Origin: Gammaproteobacteria bacterium RIFCSPHIGHO2_12_FULL_45_12
Lineage (GTDB): Bacteria; Pseudomonadota; Gammaproteobacteria; DSM-16500
Assembly (NCBI GenBank): GCA_001801665.1
Contig: MGYH01000033.1
Span: forward strand, 1-19,667
Direction of reading: 5' to 3'
Length of the DNA stretch: 19,667 nt
The notes beneath the pieces are model-generated. The model saw only the letters and a list, made by a program, of their open reading frames with translations. It was not told the origin of the DNA and made no database searches. Below, piece by piece: positions 15,205-19,667 of the stretch. How positions within the stretch are numbered: position 1 is the stretch's first letter; every line of letters starts with the position of its first letter. A program made the translations under genes and the position numbers.

Positions 15205-16587
15205 TTAAGCAGTGGGGAGAAGCGCGAGATGCTCAATGCAGGCTACCGCTTCTTTTAAGGCTTGAACGGGAAAAATTTTCATGCCGTCCATGGATTTGGG
15301 AGGGAGATTGCCTTGCGGCACCATGGCGATTTTGAAGCCATGTTTACTGGCTTCTTTTAATCTCTCTTGGCCGCCTGGTACAGGACGAATTTCGCCAGCC
15401 AGCCCCAGTTCGCCAAATACGATTAAATCCGCAGGTAATGGACGGTTGCGCAGGCTGGATAAAATGGCAAACAAAATGGGTAAGTCAGCGGCGGTTTCAA
15501 AAATTTGTAATCCACCGACAACATTTAAAAAAACATCCAGGGAATGGGTGGAGATGCCGCTATGTCGATTTAAAATAGCGAGCAGCATGGATAAGCGTTG
15601 TGTATCAAGGCCAACCGATAAACGCCGAGGATTGCCAGCGTGGCTTTGATCAACCAGTGCCTGAACTTCGACGAGCAAAGGACGCGAACCTTCTTTGCTC
15701 GCGGTAATGATGCTGCCAGCAACGGGTTGCTCATAACGGGAAAGAAAAATGGCGGAGGGTTGGTTTATTTCACGCAATCCTTTTTCGGTCATGGCGAAAA
15801 TGCCAATTTCATTCACGGCACCAAAACGATTTTTAACCGCCCGAATAATACGATGGCGGCTATCTTGTTCACCTTCAAAATAAAGCACGGTATCAACCAT
15901 GTGTTCTAACACGCGCGGGCCTGCAAGATGGCCTTCTTTTGTGACGTGCCCGACCAGAAATAAGGCGGTATTCGTTTGCTTGGCATAGTTGACTAGCTGC
16001 ATGGCGCTTTCACGTACTTGCCCAACTGAGCCTGGGGCGGAAGAAAGCAGAGAAGTGAGCATGGTTTGTATTGAGTCAATGACCAGTACGCGTGGCTTTT
16101 CCTTTTGAACGTGTTTAATAATATTTTCAACATGGGTGTCAGCAAGCAGCCACAGGTGATTTTCCGGCAAGCCTAATCGACGGGCACGCAGGGTGATTTG
16201 CTGCGGTGATTCTTCACCCGTGACATAAAGTACTTTGCAGGTTTGGCTCAAATGCGCGATGGCTTGCAACAAGATGGTAGATTTGCCAATGCCCGGATCA
16301 CCGCCAATTAAAATGGCGGAACCCATGATGATGCCGCCGCCCAATACGCGATCGAGCTCCTGCAAACCGGAGGAGAGGCGAAATTCTTTTTCAAGCGTCA
16401 CATCGGCCATGCGCGTCAGGGTGGTTCCAATACCTGCAAACCCCTGATAACGCGATGGCGGCAGTGCTTCCACACTGGCTTCTTCCACAATCGTGTTCCA
16501 TTCACAGCAGCCAGTACATTGTCCGGTCCATTTGGGATAAAGCGTGCCGCAGGTCTGGCAGCAAAAGGTCAGTTTGGGTTTGGCCAT
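15205..16587 (-). CDS. radA: DNA repair protein RadA
   Basis: RecA-like ATPase that promotes branch migration and processing of recombination intermediates. In the 460 residues: an N-terminal zinc finger (Cys10-x2-Cys13 and Cys24-x2-Cys27), Walker A GGDPGIGKST (Lys102), YVTGEES, Walker B VLVID (167-171), the RadA-specific KNRFG (252-256), and the Lon-protease-like C-terminal domain with EGSRPLLVEVQALV, NVVGGL and GELGLAGEIRPV. Domain order and length are standard. Its ATG shares one base with the stop of the upstream lipoprotein gene (TAATG at 16589-16585), so the two are translationally coupled. It converges on the nuclease gene, 59 bases away, without an obvious terminator. Confidence 0.96.
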   Translation of the reverse strand: MAKPKLTFCCQTCGTLYPKWTGQCTGCCEWNTIVEEASVEALPPSRYQGFAGIGTTLTRMADVTLEKEFRLSSGLQELDRVLGGGIIMGSAILIGGDPGIGKSTILLQAIAHLSQTCKVLYVTGEESPQQITLRARRLGLPENHLWLLADTHVENIIKHVQKEKPRVLVIDSIQTMLTSLLSSAPGSVGQVRESAMQLVNYAKQTNTALFLVGHVTKEGHLAGPRVLEHMVDTVLYFEGEQDSRHRIIRAVKNRFGAVNEIGIFAMTEKGLREINQPSAIFLSRYEQPVAGSIITASKEGSRPLLVEVQALVDQSHAGNPRRLSVGLDTQRLSMLLAILNRHSGISTHSLDVFLNVVGGLQIFETAADLPILFAILSSLRNRPLPADLIVFGELGLAGEIRPVPGGQERLKEASKHGFKIAMVPQGNLPPKSMDGMKIFPVQALKEAVACIEHLALLPTA

Positions 16588-17045
16588 TAATTGACAGCTT
16601 TCCAGTTACCATCGGGTTGGCGACAAGCGGTGCCATACATTTGTTGTGGCTTGCCGTTGATGGTGGCGACAGTGCGATATTCCCGACAATAACGGTTGCC
16701 GTGCCGCGTGACATTGTGCACGGGCGTCACGCGATAAGTGGTGCCTGAGTGAGCATTACGCCAGTAAGTGGGTTGGCCCACTGCATTATCATTCAAGGCG
16801 GCATCCATACGCATGCGGTCATTTTCATCCATGTTTTTGCCAACAGCACCACCAATATAGGCACCCGCCAGCGTACCTGCCGCAATGGCTAGCATCTGCC
16901 CGCCGCCCTGACCCACGGTGCTGCCCAAGAGACCGCCAGCGATACCCCCTGTCAGGGTGCCGACATCTTGGTTGTTCATATTTTGACAGCCTGTCAGGCT
17001 GAGGCAGCCAACTAAGGTGGAAAGCAGGATCATGCTTCTTTTCAT
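16587..17045 (-). CDS. 17 kDa surface antigen-like glycine-zipper lipoprotein
   Basis: Predicted outer-membrane lipoprotein of 152 residues. The signal peptide MKRSMILLSTLVGCLSLTGC carries a lipobox (LTGC) with the lipidated Cys20. Residues ~30-70 are a glycine zipper (GGIAGGLLG, GQGGGQM, AGAYIGGAVGK), which resembles the 17 kDa antigen family of Rickettsia and related small lipoproteins. The C-terminal domain (~90-150) with TYRVTPV, YCREYRT and YGTACRQPDGNWK matches the surface-antigen type of that family. Its exact role is unknown; family members are often linked to envelope integrity. AGAGG lies 9 bases before the ATG. It is the first gene of a two-gene operon with radA, an odd pairing of an envelope protein and a repair ATPase. 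Confidence 0.88.
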   Translation of the reverse strand: MKRSMILLSTLVGCLSLTGCQNMNNQDVGTLTGGIAGGLLGSTVGQGGGQMLAIAAGTLAGAYIGGAVGKNMDENDRMRMDAALNDNAVGQPTYWRNAHSGTTYRVTPVHNVTRHGNRYCREYRTVATINGKPQQMYGTACRQPDGNWKAVN

Positions 17046-17059
17046 GGGATTAACCTCTC

Positions 17060-17087
17060 AATATAGTGATTCTCAGGATTCGGTCAG
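17060..17087 (-). promoter_or_regulatory. Possible promoter of the lipoprotein-radA operon
   Basis: On the - strand CTGACC (17087-17082) and TATATT (17065-17060) are 16 bases apart. A possible divergent -10, TATACT (17094-17099, +), would serve the acetyltransferase. Both are weak predictions, and the implied lipoprotein leader is short. Confidence 0.3.
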
Positions 17088-17100
17088 TTATTCTATACTG

Positions 17101-17592
17101 ATGGAATTTAAGATGCCAAATACTCTAGTCAACCTAAGTGAGCTTATGACGCATAGAATCGCTTATCCGGATCAGTCTTTTCAAAATGTGATCTTGACGG
17201 CTGATAAAGCCAGGCTGGATTTAGACTATCTTTACAACTTGTTATGTGTGCCATCACGCTATTCGGCTGGGTTGCCGCCTGAGCGATTTGCTACCATTGT
17301 GGAAAATTCAATCTGCTTTAGTGTGTATTGTGAAGACAAACAGATTGGTTTTGCGAGGGTGATCACGGATTATTCTGAGTTTGCTTCGCTGTGGGATGTG
17401 TTTATTGATGAGCCCTATCGTGCCAAAGGGCTTGGTAAAGCACTTTTGCACTATATTTTCGCCCATCCAGAGTTGCGTGGTACGTTTCGCTGGTTTTTAA
17501 TGACGGAAGATGCGCATGGTTTGTATCAAAAATTTGATTTTAAAACAGAAATTTACAATCCTTATATCATGATGAAAGTGACTGCGGTTTAA
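17101..17592 (+). CDS. GNAT family N-acetyltransferase
   Basis: Predicted acetyl-CoA-dependent acetyltransferase of 163 residues, substrate unknown. The GNAT core is clear: ENSICFSVYCEDKQIGFARVITDYSEFASLWDVFIDEPYRAKGLGKALL, where the arginine-x2-glycine-x-glycine loop (RAKGLG) binds the CoA pyrophosphate, and the C-terminal DAHGLYQKFDFK. This is the subgroup with the DAHGLY motif. The open frame extends back to 17017, but that part overlaps the divergent lipoprotein gene and its promoter. ATG 17101, 17113 and 17146 are all possible starts, with conserved sequence beginning near RIAYPD after 17146; none has a strong binding site. Its stop codon overlaps the stop of the convergent downstream gene by 3 bases. 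Confidence 0.88.
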   Translation: MEFKMPNTLVNLSELMTHRIAYPDQSFQNVILTADKARLDLDYLYNLLCVPSRYSAGLPPERFATIVENSICFSVYCEDKQIGFARVITDYSEFASLWDVFIDEPYRAKGLGKALLHYIFAHPELRGTFRWFLMTEDAHGLYQKFDFKTEIYNPYIMMKVTAV

Positions 17593-19181
17593 GATGAGTG
17601 ACGGCGTGAAGGTGGAAGTCGATCGCGGAAAACCGCGTCGGCTGCGTTGGTGTTGGCCACTTTTGGGTTTATTTGCAGGTATTTCGAATAGCTCTGCACA
17701 TAAAAAAAAGTGACCATGGGTATTAATTGGTTTTCTTCCTTTTTTAATTCAACCTTGAATTTAATTTTCATGAGCGGCGGAAGGTAAGGATTGTATTTCA
17801 CGATCTCCGGATCGATTTCTTTTATTCCGCCCTCTAATTTGGATGCATACACTTTTCCGTCCAAAAGAACTGCGATGAGCAGGCGTTCAGCGCTAAAGGC
17901 AAGTCGTCCTGTGTCCGGGTCAACTGACCAGTCACGCTTTACCTCTCGTGTCTTGGCCATGCTTAATTCAGTGTTGAGCTCGCTATTTTGCAGATTCAGT
18001 TGAAAGAAGTTAGCCTCAAGCGTCAAATCAATAAATCTATCGAGTTCTTGATTGGCGTTCTGGCGCAGCCAGTCTTTGAGTTCAAACGCCTCGGTGTCGG
18101 GGTAATTTTTTGAAAAGTGTTGATGCTTCACGGCCTGATCGCTCAGTTGTGTCAGCCTTTGTTCTATCTCCTCATCAGGCATGCCTTGTAGGGATTTTCC
18201 CAGAACTGAGCCGCTACGTCTTAAGTCAATGAGGGCCTTATCTTTGGGAGTATTATTTATTTTCTTATTCTTATAGCTGTCTTGCCACTCCTTGATCGCC
18301 TCTGTCATGATCTCACCACTATTTTCCTGTTTGAACGCGTCAAAGGTAAAAGGATGTTCCCATGCAGGCGTATATTGTTTTTGATAAAAAACCAGTAAAA
18401 CGTTATGCAGGGTTTCAATGCGTGTAAAAATATTGGTTTCAACTCCGTGAACGTGGATGATATGGGCTTTTTCCTTAAAGATATTTTCGTATTGTTCCCG
18501 AGTCAGAACACTCTTTAGGTGGTCCTCAAGTAATCTCTCGTTAATAGGTTCATCCGTGAGCACGTCTTTTCTTTTCTCATGTAATATAGCGAGTAAGGTT
18601 TTATTATTGTCAATAACACATGATTCCAATAGCAAAATCGCCATTTTAAGGTTTGTTTCATCGCCTTGCAGCGTATTTTTTAATAAAGTGTTAAGCGCAT
18701 TGAGCAGGGCTAATAAAGGTTCATGGGTAGGGTCAAGAGGAATATGATCGACTAGCACATCAACGGATTCGCTGACTTCTTTTAGCATGAGAAAATACTC
18801 CTCAACATAAAGAGTGTGAATATTTTCATGCAATTTACAAAAAAAGGTTTTAAGGGTCGGATCCCTGATTTTTTCAGGGACGGGATATCCCGTTTTATTT
18901 TGACTGCGGATAAAAGCAGTGATAGCAACATCCAGAATAAGCTTCTTTTGCCTTTCACTCGGAGACACGCTTGCATGGAGCGTTTCGTCTTTCTCGCCAG
19001 TAGGAAATAATTGTAGGTAGCAAATAGCGGTTGCGAGGCAACTCACGCCTCCCGCCTGTGTTTGCGACAGAAGGTGCAGAAGTCTTGTCAGGACAACTTG
19101 CATCGTCACGTCACTCTCATTAACCTCAAGCCCTTTAATCTGAGTAATCATATCACCTATCGTTGGCACAGGCACAGGCAT
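17589..19181 (-). CDS. Orphan protein, 530 residues
   Basis: I recognise no family. The protein appears soluble, with no signal peptide or membrane span. The first ~420 residues look helical with Leu-rich amphipathic segments and charged loops; the last ~100 look beta-rich, with alternating stretches such as LLIAVLLDGKVYASKL, MKIKFKVELKK and PMVTFFYVQSYSKYLQ, ending in a basic, Ser/Arg-rich tail (RLPPSRRHSS). The frame is open from an ATG at 19202, but a run of six G residues followed by A lies 6 bases before the ATG at 19181, so I start there. It stands alone beside repeat-rich DNA. The two-part layout would suit a secreted effector or a structural protein, but no motif supports either. That the long frame is unbroken supports a functional gene. 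Confidence 0.82.
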   Translation of the reverse strand: MPVPVPTIGDMITQIKGLEVNESDVTMQVVLTRLLHLLSQTQAGGVSCLATAICYLQLFPTGEKDETLHASVSPSERQKKLILDVAITAFIRSQNKTGYPVPEKIRDPTLKTFFCKLHENIHTLYVEEYFLMLKEVSESVDVLVDHIPLDPTHEPLLALLNALNTLLKNTLQGDETNLKMAILLLESCVIDNNKTLLAILHEKRKDVLTDEPINERLLEDHLKSVLTREQYENIFKEKAHIIHVHGVETNIFTRIETLHNVLLVFYQKQYTPAWEHPFTFDAFKQENSGEIMTEAIKEWQDSYKNKKINNTPKDKALIDLRRSGSVLGKSLQGMPDEEIEQRLTQLSDQAVKHQHFSKNYPDTEAFELKDWLRQNANQELDRFIDLTLEANFFQLNLQNSELNTELSMAKTREVKRDWSVDPDTGRLAFSAERLLIAVLLDGKVYASKLEGGIKEIDPEIVKYNPYLPPLMKIKFKVELKKEENQLIPMVTFFYVQSYSKYLQINPKVANTNAADAVFRDRLPPSRRHSS

Positions 19182-19285
19182 AAACGATCCCCCCAAATCC
19201 ATGCATTAACATCAGGATACCTCTACCATTATAACGCATCGGGCGGCGGGTGATATTAAGGGCAGGTTTAAGGGCCGCCACGGAG

Positions 19286-19303
19286 GGCTTTGTTACATCA
19301 TTC
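19286..19303 (+). mobile_element. Decayed IS903-like terminal repeat
   Basis: GGCTTTGTTACATCATTC matches the MITE end consensus GGCTTTGTTGCATAAATC at 15 of 18 positions. It has no visible partner within the window. It may be the left end of a decayed element that includes the transposase remnant below. Confidence 0.35.
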
Positions 19304-19334
19304 GTCGTTAATCATGATATTGCATACATTCTGG

Positions 19335-19391
19335 ATTTCGGACCATGTAGGGTGGATTAGGCGCTTTTTGCCGTAATCCACCAAATCAAAT
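19335..19391 (+). repeat. Palindromic repeat, copy A
   Basis: A 57-base unit containing a hairpin GGTGGATTA (19351-19359) / TAATCCACC (19374-19382) with an inner GGC/GCC stem. It is the inverted repeat of copy B (19565-19622), differing by one substitution and one inserted base, with weaker similarity continuing about 15 bases inwards. Confidence 0.75.
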
Positions 19392-19421
19392 TTCATTTTC
19401 TTTGTTCAAAAGTTTATCAAT

Positions 19422-19435
19422 TAACGGAACCGTTA
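19422..19435. repeat. 14-bp palindrome TAACGGAACCGTTA
   Basis: Arms TAACGG and CCGTTA with a two-base centre. It could be a protein-binding operator or chance; it lies just before the transposase remnant. Confidence 0.25.
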
Positions 19436-19448
19436 TCTCAATTCTAAT

Positions 19449-19628
19449 ATGTTTCAAAGCCTTGAACTGATCTTAGGCAATACTGACCTTGATGAGGTTG
19501 TACTAGATAAAGCTTGCGATAGCGGAAAAATGCTTCATAAAAAAACGGGACGAAAAGAAATGACATTTGATTTGGTGGATTACGGCAAAAAGCGCCTAAT
19601 CGCACCCTACATTGTCCGAAATTCATAA
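19449..19628 (+). pseudogene. Possible DDE transposase remnant with repeat inserted
   Basis: A 59-codon frame. Codons ~12-32 read LGNTDLDEVVLDKACDSGKML, in which VLDKACDS resembles the ADKAYDS segment around the second catalytic Asp of IS5/IS4-type transposases. After TGRKEMTFD the frame runs into palindromic repeat copy B and ends, so the fragment is cut at its 3' side; the 5' part of a transposase is also missing. The call rests on one short motif and the nearby IS-like end. A chance frame is the alternative. Confidence 0.35.
19565..19622 (-). repeat. Palindromic repeat, copy B
   Basis: Inverted copy of copy A, including the GGTGGATTA arm at 19574-19582; its opposite arm has one extra base (TAATCGCACC). 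It shares its first 35 bases exactly with copy C in direct orientation 68 bases away. Confidence 0.75.
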
Positions 19629-19632
19629 AGAA

Positions 19633-19667
19633 ATTTGATTTGGTGGATTACGGCAAAAAGCGCCTAA
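19633..19667 (-). repeat. Palindromic repeat, copy C (cut by window end)
   Basis: Thirty-five bases identical to the start of copy B, in the same orientation, running to the end of the window. The remainder lies outside. Confidence 0.7.

Noticed and set aside
14820..15236. 138-codon open frame on - antisense to the nuclease
   Set aside because: The nuclease on + has intact family motifs through this stretch; the antisense frame has low-complexity His/Pro/Leu content and no recognisable domain.
19444..19626. 60-codon open frame on -
   Set aside because: It is composed largely of repeat copy B read backwards and the antisense of the transposase-like frame.
19335..19667. CRISPR array
   Set aside because: Repeats are palindromic, in mixed orientation and unevenly spaced; there are no regular spacers and no cas genes.

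Overview
The window looks like a chromosomal segment of a gammaproteobacterium. Order rpsF - rpsR - membrane protein - rplI - dnaB - alr is the arrangement known from gammaproteobacteria such as Pseudomonas, and the Exo III, L31, L9, DnaB, Alr and RadA proteins resemble that class closely. The large orphan proteins, lone queuosine-precursor transporter, 17 kDa-antigen-like lipoprotein and abundance of short palindromic repeats would suit a host-associated lineage such as the Legionellales. That placement is an inference.

Layout. (1) Positions 96-4044 hold exonuclease III, ribosomal protein L31 with an unusual Lys/Ala-rich tail, a PTA-less malic enzyme and an alpha/beta hydrolase, all on +. 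(2) Positions 4045-9030 form an AT-richer accessory block: a palindrome-rich intergenic stretch with a 34-bp mini-element flanked by exact 9-bp direct repeats, an 812-residue orphan protein whose C-terminal part carries motifs like fold-type I PLP enzymes, a YhhQ-type transporter and a 235-residue orphan on -, and a ~112-bp MITE with IS903-like ends. (3) Positions 9097-9275 hold a tRNA-Met gene on - and a divergent promoter for the ribosomal operon. (4) Positions 9311-15145 hold the rpsF operon, headed by a leader that matches the S6:S18 autoregulatory fold and pairs with the rpsF Shine-Dalgarno, then rpsR, a DUF2232-like membrane protein, rplI and a terminator, followed by dnaB, alr and a secreted S1/P1 nuclease. 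(5) On -, a 17 kDa-antigen-like lipoprotein is translationally coupled to radA, with a divergent GNAT acetyltransferase. (6) A 530-residue orphan on - is followed by a repeat cluster holding an apparent decayed transposase.

Functional logic. The core genes serve ribosome assembly (L31, S6, S18, L9, tRNA-Met), replication and repair (DnaB, RadA, Exo III), cell wall precursor supply (Alr) and central carbon metabolism (malic enzyme). The three orphan proteins and the mobile-element debris are where unknown biology is most likely. The best candidate for an undescribed system is the 812-residue protein. No CRISPR array, toxin-antitoxin pair, rRNA or complete insertion sequence was seen.
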